The notes: generated by a model not told the origin, from the letters alone. DNA of 64,000 nt from Mesorhizobium sp. M1B.F.Ca.ET.045.04.1.1 (GCF_003952465.1 NZ_CP034448.1:3139001-3203000); one strand, 5' to 3'. Shown: positions 44,171 through 53,281, counted from the first letter of the stretch. Program-made: numbers and translations.

Positions 44171-44586
44171 TGTCTTTGATCCTCGATGCGTCCATCGCCG
44201 CCGCCTGGCTGCTGCCGGAGGAGCACAGCCAGGCCGCCGAGGCGCTGGTAGGGGGACTTGGCGGCCGCTGCCCCGTGCCATCCTTATTCTGGCACGAAAT
44301 CCGCAGCATCCTGCTTGTCGCCCGGCGACGCGGGCGCATCCACGACGGCGAGGCGCTCGCCGCGCTCGGCCGGCTGCGGCGCCTGCCGCTGGAGGATGCC
44401 GGTCAGGGCGCGGACGCTAGCGTCATGGCGCTCGCCGAAGCGCATGGGCTGAGCGCCTACGATGCAGTCTATCTGGCGCTGGCGCTGGAGCGGTCTCTGC
44501 CGCTCGCCACGCTGGACCGCAAGCTGGCCGCTGCCGCGCACGGCGAAGCCGTCGTCGTTCTGGGACCATTCGCCAATGACGGCTGA
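44170..44586 (+). CDS. VapC-like PIN-domain toxin
   Basis: 138 residues. PIN-domain acidic residues appear in order: LDASIAAAWLL (Asp 6), WHEIRSIL (Glu), LSAYDAVYLALAL (Asp) and LATLDRKLAAAA (Asp). Likely a Mg2+-dependent RNase controlled by the antitoxin upstream. Its end overlaps the start of the recombinase gene by 11 bases, unusual for a toxin gene. Confidence 0.9.
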   Translation: MSLILDASIAAAWLLPEEHSQAAEALVGGLGGRCPVPSLFWHEIRSILLVARRRGRIHDGEALAALGRLRRLPLEDAGQGADASVMALAEAHGLSAYDAVYLALALERSLPLATLDRKLAAAAHGEAVVVLGPFANDG

Positions 44587-45745
44587 ATTTGGCGATCCGC
44601 CAGACCGCGGCGTTGTTCAGCGCGCCGAAGCCCTCGACGCGCTCGATTCCGTGCTGCCCTTCGACCGCCGCGACTTTTTGGCCGAGCTCCTCACCGACGA
44701 CGATGTCGCCACACTTCGGCACCTCGCCAAGGAAGGCATCGGCGAGAATTCGCTGCGCGCGCTCGCCTCCGACCTCGGCTATCTCGAGGCGTGGTCGCTC
44801 GCCGCCACCGGAAGACCCCTGCCCTGGCCGGCGCCGGAGGCGCTGCTGATCAAGTTCGTCGCCCACCACCTCTGGGACCCGGCCAGACGCGAAACCGATC
44901 TGGCGCACGGCATGCCGCAAGACGTGGCAGTTGCGCTGAAGGAGCAAGGCCTGCTGCGCAGCGACGGTCCGCATGCGCCCGCGACGGTGCGCCGGCGGCT
45001 CTCCAGCTGGTCGACGCTGACGAAATGGCGGGGGTTGAGGGGCCGATTCAACGCGCCGAGCCTGCAGAGCGCCATCAAGCTCGCGGTCCGCGCCAGCGCC
45101 CGGCCACGCGGCCGCAAGAGCCGCAAGGCAGTGACCGCCGATATTCTCGTCACGCTACTCAAGGCCTGCGCGGGCGAAAAGCTGGTCGACCTGCGCGACC
45201 GCGCCCTGCTGCTCACCGCCTTTGCCTCCGGCGGCCGCCGCCGCAGCGAGGTCGCCCGCCTGCGTGCCGAGCAGCTCAGGGACGAAGATCCGGTCCCCGT
45301 CGACCCGAAGGATCCGAACAGCGAGAAACTGCCGTGCCTGTCGATCCACCTCGGGCGCACCAAGACGACCCAAGCCGATACCGACGCCTTCGTGCTGCTC
45401 ATCGGCCGGCCGGTTTTGACCATGAAAGACTGGCTCGCGCGGGCCGGGATCACCGAAGGCGCCGTCTTTCGCGGCATCGACCGCTGGGGCAATCTCGAGC
45501 CGCGGGCGCTGACCCCGCAGGCCGTCAACATGATCCTGAAGCGCCGCGCCGCCGCGGCAGGCCTCGATACGCAGCTGATTTCCGCGCACGGCCTGCGCGC
45601 CGGCTACCTCACCGAAACCGCTCGCCGTGGCATCCCCCTCGTCGAAGCCATGCAGCAGTCGCAGCACCGATCGATCAGCCAAGCTTCGCGCTACTACAAC
45701 GACGCGGAACGGCAGTTGGGACGCGCGGCAAGGCTGATTGTCTGA
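44576..45745 (+). CDS. Tyrosine recombinase (XerC/D-integrase type)
   Basis: 389 residues from the ATG at 44576. N-terminal SAM-like core-binding part, then the catalytic domain with Arg in GGRRRSEVARLRAEQL, HxxR in ISAHGLRAGYLTETA, His in QQSQHRSISQASRYYND and the nucleophile Tyr. Its place in one unit with Phd/VapC and near repABC suggests resolution of plasmid multimers or integration of a small element. Confidence 0.9.
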   Translation: MTAEFGDPPDRGVVQRAEALDALDSVLPFDRRDFLAELLTDDDVATLRHLAKEGIGENSLRALASDLGYLEAWSLAATGRPLPWPAPEALLIKFVAHHLWDPARRETDLAHGMPQDVAVALKEQGLLRSDGPHAPATVRRRLSSWSTLTKWRGLRGRFNAPSLQSAIKLAVRASARPRGRKSRKAVTADILVTLLKACAGEKLVDLRDRALLLTAFASGGRRRSEVARLRAEQLRDEDPVPVDPKDPNSEKLPCLSIHLGRTKTTQADTDAFVLLIGRPVLTMKDWLARAGITEGAVFRGIDRWGNLEPRALTPQAVNMILKRRAAAAGLDTQLISAHGLRAGYLTETARRGIPLVEAMQQSQHRSISQASRYYNDAERQLGRAARLIV

Positions 45746-45997
45746 CGCTTCCCCAGCCGTTCTCTCGGGAACATTGCTACCCGCACAAAGACGGCCCCTG
45801 TGCATTATTGGGAAACGATTCAGGTAGCGGCTTGGCAGCAAGCGCCCGCTCTTCCTCCTTCCAAGGGCCGATCAAGTTCAAGGATACGATGCCTCCTCCC
45901 GGCTCGGATCTGTTTCTATGGGACCGAGCGTCACGTCCTGCTTCCTTGATCCCTTGCCTTCCCTTACAATCCCTTCCGGACACAGAGGAGTTCGGCC

Positions 45998-46192
45998 ATG
46001 AGCGAAGACGCCTTCAACATGTCGATCCGCAAGTTCCTGAAGGAAGTCGGCGTCACCTCCCAGCGCAAGATCGAGGAGACGGCGCGCGAAGGGCAAATCG
46101 GCGGCGAGAAGAAGTTAAACGTCCGCATGACGCTGACGGCGGAGGGCACCGACCTTAACCACGTGGTAGACGGCGAGATTGAACTCCCATAA
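45998..46192 (+). CDS. DUF6494-like small conserved protein
   Basis: 64 residues, AGAGGAG-type site upstream. The start MSEDAFNMSIRKFLKEVGVT followed by SQRKIEE is the conserved core of this small proteobacterial family of unknown function. Monocistronic; it lies between the integrase and the end of repC, on the opposite strand to repC. Confidence 0.75.
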   Translation: MSEDAFNMSIRKFLKEVGVTSQRKIEETAREGQIGGEKKLNVRMTLTAEGTDLNHVVDGEIELP

Positions 46193-46406
46193 GCCGAGCG
46201 AAGCGACCTAGCGAAACGTCCGACGCGGCCGAAAGCGTCGAGACGGATAAGCAGTTGGAATAGGGTCTGGTCGACATCCACGCAGTACCGCTCACCACCC
46301 GCATATCGCTTTTGAGCTGGCGCCAGCCAGGATCCGCACCGCCCCACAGATAGCCTGAGGCTTATGCGGACCACTCGCCATGGTGCGACGCCTGGCGCCA
46401 GCACCC

Positions 46407-47741
46407 TCACCGCTCCCAGCCCTTCTTTTTCATGTTCTTGCGCAGCGCTTCGCTGATCTCCACGGTAACACCTCGATCGCCGTCGGCGGGATCGGTTACA
46501 GACCTTCCGTTGTTGCCGGCTGCCTTGGCGTGCGCATCCAGTTTTTCGCGCAAAAGCGCCATGATCATCGGCCACACCGAGAACTTCTGGTCGCGCGCCC
46601 GTTCTGTCAAATTGCGCAGATAACCGCCGCGGCTGGCGATCCGGTCGGACCGCTGGAGGATTGCCGCTACAGTGATCGCCGCCTTTTCCAGCCCCATGAC
46701 CTCGACTGCTTCCTGCCAGGCGCTGGGGCTGATGCCCATGAACGGCCGGGCCTGGGCCGCGGCCTCCACAAAATCGCGCCATGTCCGGATATGTCCGTCG
46801 CGCGCCAAGGTCAGAAGTTCAGGGCAGGCATCCACCACCATCCCCAGCGGCAAATCCCGGTTCGGCAGTGCGCGCACGTTGTCATTTTTGACGCCAACGC
46901 CGCTCGCTTCATCTGTTTCTCCTAAGCCATGTTCAGATTCATCGGTAGAAGAAACATGTGGGTTTGAATTCTGTATGTGGCGCTCAGATTGGGACTCATT
47001 GGCGTTCTGATTCTGCGAATTAATGAAAGATTCCAACGCCTGATGCACATCGATCCAAAGATCTTCCAGCTCGTTGCAGATCGTCTCGAGGGTCAAGCGT
47101 GCAGCCGTCCGCGGCAAGCGGGCGATAATCGCTTCGTACCGGCGCATGAACCCTTGCCAATTGCCAGGAACGCCTTCGTCGATGCCAGCCTCGATCATCT
47201 TGACGACGTCGCGCCGGCTGATGGTGAGGCGCTCCTTGACCAGGCGATGCGCCTTGCGCTCGGCCTGGACGGCCGCTGCCAGGGCTTTGAACTCTTCTGC
47301 CCGCGCAAGGATCGGCGAGAGATCGAACCCGTAGGCCTGGTCGATCGCACCGCCCTCCCCTCTTCGCGCAAATCGCTTGCCATTCGGGCTGTCGCGGCGG
47401 ATGACAAGGCCCGTTGTCACCAGGTTAGCCAGATGACGCCTCAGTGTTGCCGGCGACATGCCATTGGCACGACGGATGAGCTGCTCATTGGAAGGAAATA
47501 CGATCAGGCTTTCCTCTGCCGTGAGCTCGTCCGCGCGATGAAACGACAAAAGCGCATTCAGGATCGCCAGGGCACGATCGGTCGCGCCGAGCGCCTCCTT
47601 GGCCTCTCGGATATCGCGAAACACCTGCCATTTCGAAGCGCGAGCTTTCTCATCGATTTCACCGACCGCGACTTGGCTGGCGAGTAGCCCAAGCGTCATC
47701 GGCCGCCGCCCAAAGGGCGTCGTTGCTGTATGCGTTCCCAT
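46407..47741 (-). CDS. repC: Plasmid replication initiator RepC
   Basis: 444 residues. The N-terminal domain (FPSNEQLIRRANGMSPATLR, RHLANLVTTGLVIRRDSPNG) is the RepC winged-helix DNA-binding part; the C-terminal part (GYLRNLTERARDQKFSVWPM) is the usual RepC end. RepC starts replication at an origin within its own gene. Expression should be limited by the counter-transcribed RNA in the repB-repC gap. Confidence 0.95.
   Translation of the reverse strand: MGTHTATTPFGRRPMTLGLLASQVAVGEIDEKARASKWQVFRDIREAKEALGATDRALAILNALLSFHRADELTAEESLIVFPSNEQLIRRANGMSPATLRRHLANLVTTGLVIRRDSPNGKRFARRGEGGAIDQAYGFDLSPILARAEEFKALAAAVQAERKAHRLVKERLTISRRDVVKMIEAGIDEGVPGNWQGFMRRYEAIIARLPRTAARLTLETICNELEDLWIDVHQALESFINSQNQNANESQSERHIQNSNPHVSSTDESEHGLGETDEASGVGVKNDNVRALPNRDLPLGMVVDACPELLTLARDGHIRTWRDFVEAAAQARPFMGISPSAWQEAVEVMGLEKAAITVAAILQRSDRIASRGGYLRNLTERARDQKFSVWPMIMALLREKLDAHAKAAGNNGRSVTDPADGDRGVTVEISEALRKNMKKKGWER
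46875..47035. other. AT-rich part of repC, candidate replication origin (oriV)
   Basis: Compared with its surroundings this stretch of repC is rich in A and T and codes a low-complexity Ser/Asn/Gln/Glu linker (for example NSQNQNANESQSERHIQNSN). In studied repABC plasmids the origin lies in just such an AT-rich centre of repC. Assigned by analogy. Confidence 0.55.
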
Positions 47742-47802
47742 CTTCCCTTCCGCCTATTTGCTAGGCAAAAGAAACCTGCTCGCCAAAACGACGCCGAGAC
47801 TC

Positions 47803-47831
47803 TTGACAGTGATTCGTGGATTTGCGATTCT
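47803..47831 (+). promoter_or_regulatory. Promoter of the counter-transcribed RNA
   Basis: TTGACA (47803-47808), exactly 17 bases, GATTCT (47826-47831), reading against the rep operon. Confidence 0.75.
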
Positions 47832-47837
47832 CAGAGT

Positions 47838-47892
47838 TGCTACACGACTGAGAAGGGCTTCCGCGCGGTGACGTTCGGGGGCCTTTTTCTTT
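47838..47892 (+). ncRNA. repABC counter-transcribed RNA (ctRNA, incompatibility RNA)
   Basis: The gap between repB and repC (167 bases) carries on the opposite strand a promoter and, starting about 20 bases after the likely transcript start, an intrinsic terminator: AAGGGCTTCCG pairs with CGGGGGCCTT (one bulged G, two G-U pairs), then TTTTTCTTTT. The predicted RNA is about 50-55 nt. By analogy it binds the repC leader and lowers RepC synthesis, and sets plasmid incompatibility. Confidence 0.78.
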
Positions 47893-47908
47893 TGCGGTTG
47901 AGTGCTCC

Positions 47909-48919
47909 TTAGTCCGTTACCTGTTGCCGGAACTCATCATAGAGCGCTTGCAGGCGCTCCCGCACGAAGCTCGCGAATTCCGGTTCGATGCGCTTGTCGA
48001 AAGCGAAGGTCATCTTCGCTTCACTGTCACTGATGTTGACCAGCCGGGATCCGTTGGCGGCGGCCCATACCGTCCTTTCGGGCTTCTTTGCGGTGGTCTT
48101 GACGAGATCATGGATAGCCTGAAAGCGCTCGTCGCTGGTACGCGCGGCAAATTCCGGCTCCTGGATGGCCTTCAGCGCCTTGGCGCGCTTGCCGCGCTCG
48201 TCGAGCAGGTCGGCGAGTTCCGCCCATCGCTGGCGCCCGAACGATTCCGCGGTGCCTATGGCTTCGATGATGTCCGCCGGCAGACGAGCGACAAGCGCTA
48301 TCATTTTTGAGAGTGCCGCTTTATCGACGCCAAGTGAGGCCATGATGATGTCGCGCGAGAAACCCTTGGCTTCGAGCTTGGCCGCGAAATAGCACCGCTC
48401 GATATAGGAAAGGTCGCTGCGACTGTTGTTTTCCTGGCCCTGGCTGACGACAAGCTGCTCGTCGCTCAGGTCCCTGACGACAGCGCGAACCAGTCGGCCA
48501 AGCTGCCTGACCGCAGCCAGCCTCCGGTGGCCGTAGGCCACCTGGTAGCGACCGTCGCTGTCTGGATGCGGACGCACCAGGATCGGCACCTGTTGCCCAT
48601 GCTCACGGATCTGCGCGACCAGGCCGGCTTGCACTTCATCGCTGACCCCAAGGCGGTCGATGACGATCGACTGGTCGATCAGGCCGGGATCGAGTTCAAC
48701 GATCGCCTGCCCTTCCGACAGCTTACGCTCGATCTCCTCGGCTCGCTGTGCGCGCGAGTTGATGTTTTCGAGCGATTGCGAGATGGCTCCCACCGGACGG
48801 CCGGGCTTTAGAGGCCTGTCCAGGCCCATCAGGGGCCTTACAAGCGCCGTTCTAGCTGCGTCTGGTTGAGACTGTTCGCTGGTGGCTTCGGACACTTCGA
48901 AGAGGTTCTTGCGGGCCAT
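47909..48919 (-). CDS. repB: Plasmid partitioning protein RepB
   Basis: 336 residues. ParB-type N-terminal domain with ILVRPHPDSDGRYQVAYGHR and RRLAAVRQLGR, then the HTH segment ASLGVDKAALSKMIALVARL, and the RepB C-terminal domain. It binds parS-like sites and RepA. Three bases separate its start from the repA stop. It should recognise the 16-bp palindromes upstream of repA. Confidence 0.95.
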   Translation of the reverse strand: MARKNLFEVSEATSEQSQPDAARTALVRPLMGLDRPLKPGRPVGAISQSLENINSRAQRAEEIERKLSEGQAIVELDPGLIDQSIVIDRLGVSDEVQAGLVAQIREHGQQVPILVRPHPDSDGRYQVAYGHRRLAAVRQLGRLVRAVVRDLSDEQLVVSQGQENNSRSDLSYIERCYFAAKLEAKGFSRDIIMASLGVDKAALSKMIALVARLPADIIEAIGTAESFGRQRWAELADLLDERGKRAKALKAIQEPEFAARTSDERFQAIHDLVKTTAKKPERTVWAAANGSRLVNISDSEAKMTFAFDKRIEPEFASFVRERLQALYDEFRQQVTD

Positions 48920-48921
48920 GG

Positions 48922-50127
48922 CTATTTCCGCCCCCAGGTCTTGCGGATCAGTTCCTCGATCTCACCGTTGACAAGGGTCAGGCTCTCCAGGGCACGATCA
49001 TAGGTCCCGCGTGTGAATTGTCCGCGTTCAACCTCATAAAGGGTCTGCTTCGTCAGCCCTGCGTCGGAGATCGCGGTCGATTTGAGCATGGCGTTTTCGA
49101 GAACCCGATTGCCAAAGATCGAACGCATGAACCCGGCCATCTGGCTTTGCGGACCATCGTTGGGTTCGAACCGGGTGACAAGATAGCGCATCCAGTCATA
49201 GTCGGTGTTGCCGCCGGCGTTCTCCACGACGGATAGCAGATCCGAAGTCATGAGCAGGAACTGGGACATCGACATTACATCCAGCATCTGCGGATGCACG
49301 GTGATGATGACGGCCGTGGCCGCGCACAAGGCAGACAAGGTCAGGAAGCCCAATTGCGGCGGGCAGTCGATGACGACCACGTCGTAGGCGCTCTCTATCT
49401 CGGCCAGACATTCACCAAGCCTGGCGAAGAACATCGTGCCTGGCTGCCGGCTCGCCAACACCTTTGGCGTTTCGTGCTCGAATTCCATCAGTTCGAGATT
49501 GCCGGGAACAAGGTGTAGGTTGGGCGTATACGTCGAGCGCACGATCTCGAGAATGCTACGGCATTCCTCATCGTAGCGGATCGCCCCGTAGATGGTCTCG
49601 TTGGGCCCGACATCCAGTTCGGGCTGATGGCCGAACATCGCCGACAGGCTGGCCTGCGGATCGAGGTCGATAGCAAGCACCCGGTAGCCGCGCAACGACA
49701 GGAACTGGGCAAGGTGGGCAGCCGTGGTGGTCTTGGCGCTGCCTCCCTTGAAATTCATCACCGACAGAATCTGGAGCTTCTCCCCTGCCCTACGGTGGCG
49801 TATGTATTTTCCAGGTCCCTTTGAGTTCTGTTCGTCGAGCACCTGACGCAGCCGGTCGATGTCTTCCACCGAATACAATCGCCTGCCGTTCGCCTGCGGT
49901 TGCGGGCCATGTCCCTCCGAAACGATCTGCCGGAGATAGCCTTCGTGAATGCCGATGAAACCTGCGGCCTCGCCTGGGGTAAACAGGCGCATGCCCTTCT
50001 GCGCGGTCGGCGGGAATATCCTCGCCTGGTGCGCTTGCAGCTGTCGTGACAGTTCGGTGGCGTCGGCGGCAATGAGTTCGCGAAGGCTTTCGCCCGTTGG
50101 AACGCTCTGGTTGACTTTCTCCAACAT
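48922..50127 (-). CDS. repA: Plasmid partitioning ATPase RepA
   Basis: 401 residues from the ATG at 50127, preceded by GAGAGGGA; earlier starts would add an unlikely leader. An N-terminal HTH (LFTPGEAAGFIGIHEGYLRQ) for operator binding is followed by the deviant Walker A MNFKGGSAKTTTAAHLAQFL and VVVIDCPPQLGF. ParA-type partition ATPase and autorepressor of the rep operon. Confidence 0.95.
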   Translation of the reverse strand: MLEKVNQSVPTGESLRELIAADATELSRQLQAHQARIFPPTAQKGMRLFTPGEAAGFIGIHEGYLRQIVSEGHGPQPQANGRRLYSVEDIDRLRQVLDEQNSKGPGKYIRHRRAGEKLQILSVMNFKGGSAKTTTAAHLAQFLSLRGYRVLAIDLDPQASLSAMFGHQPELDVGPNETIYGAIRYDEECRSILEIVRSTYTPNLHLVPGNLELMEFEHETPKVLASRQPGTMFFARLGECLAEIESAYDVVVIDCPPQLGFLTLSALCAATAVIITVHPQMLDVMSMSQFLLMTSDLLSVVENAGGNTDYDWMRYLVTRFEPNDGPQSQMAGFMRSIFGNRVLENAMLKSTAISDAGLTKQTLYEVERGQFTRGTYDRALESLTLVNGEIEELIRKTWGRK

Positions 50128-50216
50128 CGTCCCTCTCTTGATCTGCGCATTTTGGCCAAAGGGCGACGTAAATGCGCTGATCAGGATGGACTGATTCTGA
50201 ACTGCCGACAAATGCT

Positions 50217-50231
50217 TTTTGGTTACCAAAA
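50217..50231. promoter_or_regulatory. Candidate RepA operator
   Basis: TTTTGGTTACCAAAA, perfect 6-bp arms around TTA, 90 bases upstream of the repA start, followed by a similar GGTTAAC. Autorepression of repABC by RepA acts at a palindrome near the repA promoter in studied plasmids; this site fits by position. Confidence 0.5.
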
Positions 50232-50494
50232 GGTTAACGAGCCAAGCTCCTAAGTGAGTCGCCGGCGGCTTGCAATTTACACAAATAATGGCGCGCCAGG
50301 TGCAGGCATACTCCATCGCCTGCTATCAGAGGCTACTGATTGTTTTCAGGGTATCTTTGTGCCCGCTTGCCCCGACCGCTTTCGTGCGAGAGCACCGCCC
50401 CTCCTTCCCCTCAGCCGAGCGCCCTGCAAATGCACCCGAGCCTAGCGACACGCAGGCCTTTTTCTCGGGCTTCGGCGCAGATGGCTACTCAGGA

Positions 50495-50510
50495 GTTGTC
50501 CGTGTGCAAC
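50495..50510. repeat. parS-like palindrome, copy 1
   Basis: GTTGTCCGTGTGCAAC. Same 16-base frame as the three others; one base differs from copy 2 (C for A at position 6). Confidence 0.75.
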
Positions 50511-50679
50511 TTTCCCCGCCTCGCCCCGACCCCGTCTCGTCTTGACGTTGGCTGGGCTCGTGACATCGAGCTTCCTCCTGGACACGTAGCGAACGCCGTC
50601 ACCGCAAAATCGAGGCGGTCATCCCAGCGACTGGCCTCCAGGCCCAATTGTTGGCGATGGGGCGGCCGCTGCCATCGTA

Positions 50680-50695
50680 GTTGTACGTGTGCAAC
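50680..50695. repeat. parS-like palindrome, copy 2
   Basis: GTTGTACGTGTGCAAC, identical to copy 3. Confidence 0.8.
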
Positions 50696-51335
50696 TTTTC
50701 GTCACCACACCTCCCGTGACACGTTGCGTTGGCTGAACCACGGCGGCGAATGCTTCCCAGCGTCCGCCTTGGGATATCCCGTGGAACATCAAGCGACCTC
50801 CCGGAATAGGCGTCGGACCGAAGGGACCGACAGTTGGGCGCCGGCGAGGCTCTTGCCGACCCGTCACCTTGGTATTTGGACGTGCGCCGTCTTTCGCCGC
50901 ACTAATCCGTCCTTTGGCTGCACCCGGGCGACAGTTGTGCCCGTGCCATGCTTGGCGGGCCCCGCTCACCGAGCCGGATCCGGGCCACCTGTTGGGATCT
51001 GGCAAGCCACTCGACGACCGATCTTTTTGAACCCCATTAATCCTGCCTCGCAGCGCGGCAAACGCTGCTAGCTCCACCGCCTGCCGATCTGGCGAGGTTG
51101 GATTTGCGAAAGAGCATCGAAAGCCGCGAGAAAGAAGGAGCCCTTCGACGAGCGGCCGAATTGAGCTCAGTCCAGACCTGTTGTATGGCCGCGGCTCGCG
51201 CAGCGTTCGCTCCCCCACCGATCTTGAAATGCCGGGGACTGTAGCGCAATTGACCTCCGACACTGTGGGCTGAACCCCTTTGCGCAATGCTTGGGCGCAG
51301 TTCCCCACCGGAGCGGCGTTCTCATGTCGGCAAAA

Positions 51336-51351
51336 GTTGTACGTGTGCAAC
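51336..51351. repeat. parS-like palindrome, copy 3
   Basis: GTTGTACGTGTGCAAC, identical to copy 2, 640 bases away from it. Confidence 0.8.
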
Positions 51352-51661
51352 TCCTGTTGCTTCGCATTGCCGACCACGCGGCTTGGGTTATCCTCCGCGC
51401 ACGCGACGGCCGAGGCCGCCGCAGCGATCCTTGGGACATCAATGCGGCGGGCCCAGCCGCGCTCAGGGGGCCACATGACCGAAAACGGAGCAAAAAGAAG
51501 CAGCTTCAGCTCGTACAGTTGGTGGCAATTTCTCCCATGCGACAGTTGCTTTGCGCGAGTCCCTGCGGGCCCGGACACAACGCCGCACGGAGCGAGGTAT
51601 CTCGACCAAGTTACTGTCAGCTGTTCTAGCTTCGCCTCGATGCTTCGAAGAGGACGCCGTC

Positions 51662-51677
51662 GTTGTACACGTGCAAC
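51662..51677. repeat. parS-like palindrome, copy 4
   Basis: GTTGTACACGTGCAAC. The two central changes keep the arms GTTG and CAAC and give the most symmetric core (GTTGtACaCGTgCAAC). Confidence 0.8.
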
Positions 51678-52068
51678 TCGCCTCTGCGGCAATCATCTCT
51701 GAAGGCTACCGTCGTCCGGAAGCGCAGGGGAGGGGGCCTTGTCTATCAAAGCGACCAAGGTGCCGCAACTCAGACATGTAGGCAAACGCTCCAATGAATA
51801 GCGCCCGTCGAGAAGGCAAGTGCACCGATTGGCACGGCACAGTCCACGAAGCGTGCCGTTGCTGGAACCTGCATCCGCGGATGCTCCCAAGGTTTCATTG
51901 GGCGCTTGACCAGCAGGAGCCCACCGCTCGACGATGTCCCGGGCTGCGACCTTAGTGCAATTCTGGGCGGGATATCCAAGCCATACCGCCCAGGAGTGGA
52001 GTGGTTGCACGCGCGGCTACAAATGACCTCTCCACCGCAAGCGAGTTCGTCCGAATTCACATACTCGT

Positions 52069-52091
52069 AACCTTAACAGCGCGTTAAGGTT
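52069..52091 (+). terminator. Inverted repeat followed by a T-run
   Basis: AACCTTAAC, AGCGC, GTTAAGGTT, perfect 9-bp arms, then TGGGATTTTTTAGTTTT. Stem is AT-rich, so it may be a weak terminator or a protein site at the border of an AT-rich stretch (52055-52160). Confidence 0.5.
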
Positions 52092-52498
52092 TGGGATTTT
52101 TTAGTTTTCAGTACGCAAGTTCACTCATATAGCAAGGCATTGATATCATTGCATAATCGGTTCCGCCACAATGTTCCGATGCATGGGCAGTAGATCAGTA
52201 CCGAAGAAAGGGGCGGTCACTCTGGGGGCGGCTAGCCGTTCTCTCTCAGAATCCGGTTTTGTAGCATATCGAGCGCGCCGGCCGCCGTCTCTAAGTCAAG
52301 GTGCGACAGACCGTCTTTGCGCTTCTGATATTCCTTGCCCATGAACCTCGGGCCTCGTTCAAACGCCGAGGCGGTCTGAAGGTTGCGGGGGGGTCAGAGC
52401 GGCGCTGAGGCGGGCGAGGGTCGTCGTCGCAGTGCTGCGCACATAAAATCCGGTCGTGCAGCTCTCGAAGCCCATCCACATGGAGGCTGGACGGGACT

Positions 52499-52843
52499 TT
52501 GCTCAGGGCAGACACCATCAGGGCGCTCCTCGAATCCCTGCCCGACGAAATCGAATTGCGCCAATCTGAAGCCAAGGTCGTGATTGGCTGTTCCGACAAC
52601 TGGCTCGATTGCGGTCGCCTATACGCATACGGCCCTAGGTTCGTGAATGACATCGGCCTGATCCGCTACCCAGTTGCCTATCTCCGCGAATCGATTTCCC
52701 AGCATACTGTCGATACCCACGACGTGGCGGGGCGCGGACCTCGACGCCACCCAGCAGACATCCGAAGAGTCACACCCGCAAGCCAACAAAAGGCCGCAGC
52801 AGCTGCCGGCAACACTCCACAACTCGTATGGGAGTACCGGTAG
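52499..52843 (+). CDS. Hypothetical protein or gene remnant
   Basis: 114-residue frame from a TTG. The first two thirds (LPDEIELRQSEAKVVIGCSD, then LIRYPVAYLRESI) have third-position GC bias typical of coding DNA in this genome; the tail does not. No family recognised. It could be the remnant of a larger gene. Confidence 0.35.
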   Translation: MLRADTIRALLESLPDEIELRQSEAKVVIGCSDNWLDCGRLYAYGPRFVNDIGLIRYPVAYLRESISQHTVDTHDVAGRGPRRHPADIRRVTPASQQKAAAAAGNTPQLVWEYR

Positions 52844-53086
52844 CCCAACCACAAGCCGCTGGAAATGAAATGAGTGCCCGAGCGCTGACCGAAGTCTGGA
52901 TCGGCTTGCCTAGGCGCACGAGCCGGCGAATTGAACCGCATGCCGCGCAAAAAGGAAGTTGCCTCGGTTGAGGCAAAGGGCGGTGGCTTCCGGGCCGCCC
53001 CAATCGTCAAAAAGTGATCCCTGTGGACCCGGGCCCGTTACGGTGGCTTAGGCTCGGGTGCAAGCGGAGGGCTAGAGGTCCGGCTC

Positions 53087-53281
53087 TCATACCGGAACAA
53101 GGCCAGCAGCCAAGCTCTCCTGTTCGAGAATATCTGTAACATCACCGACGCTGGCCCCTGAATTGGGGTGGGCCGTCGCCAGTTCCCTTGCCTTGGATTT
53201 CACGTCAAACGAAGACTGCCGCTGCTTCTTCGCCGCTGCTACCGCGTCTGCAATCTCGACTGCCAGGGTAAGTGCCGGCAT
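53087..53281 (-). CDS. Small hypothetical protein
   Basis: 64 residues from the ATG at 53281: MPALTLAVEIADAVAAAKKQ and a Ser/Ala/Glu-rich amphipathic remainder. Helical by composition, no motif. Weak support; no clear ribosome site. Confidence 0.4.
   Translation of the reverse strand: MPALTLAVEIADAVAAAKKQRQSSFDVKSKARELATAHPNSGASVGDVTDILEQESLAAGLVPV

Larger units (their letters stand above)
50232..52068. other. Non-coding region upstream of repA carrying four partition-site-like palindromes
   Basis: About 1.8 kb upstream of repA. Frames on both strands are short or out of keeping with normal codon use and none has a known motif. The only repeated structure is the 16-bp palindrome family annotated separately. 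Confidence 0.6.

Noticed and set aside
46316..46401. Two CTGGCGCCAG palindromes near the end of repC
   Set aside because: Ten-base GC palindromes are frequent by chance in this DNA; no longer symmetry or T-run.
50340..51702. Several open frames upstream of repA
   Set aside because: They overlap in all frames, have poor codon bias and contain the partition-site palindromes; taken as non-coding.
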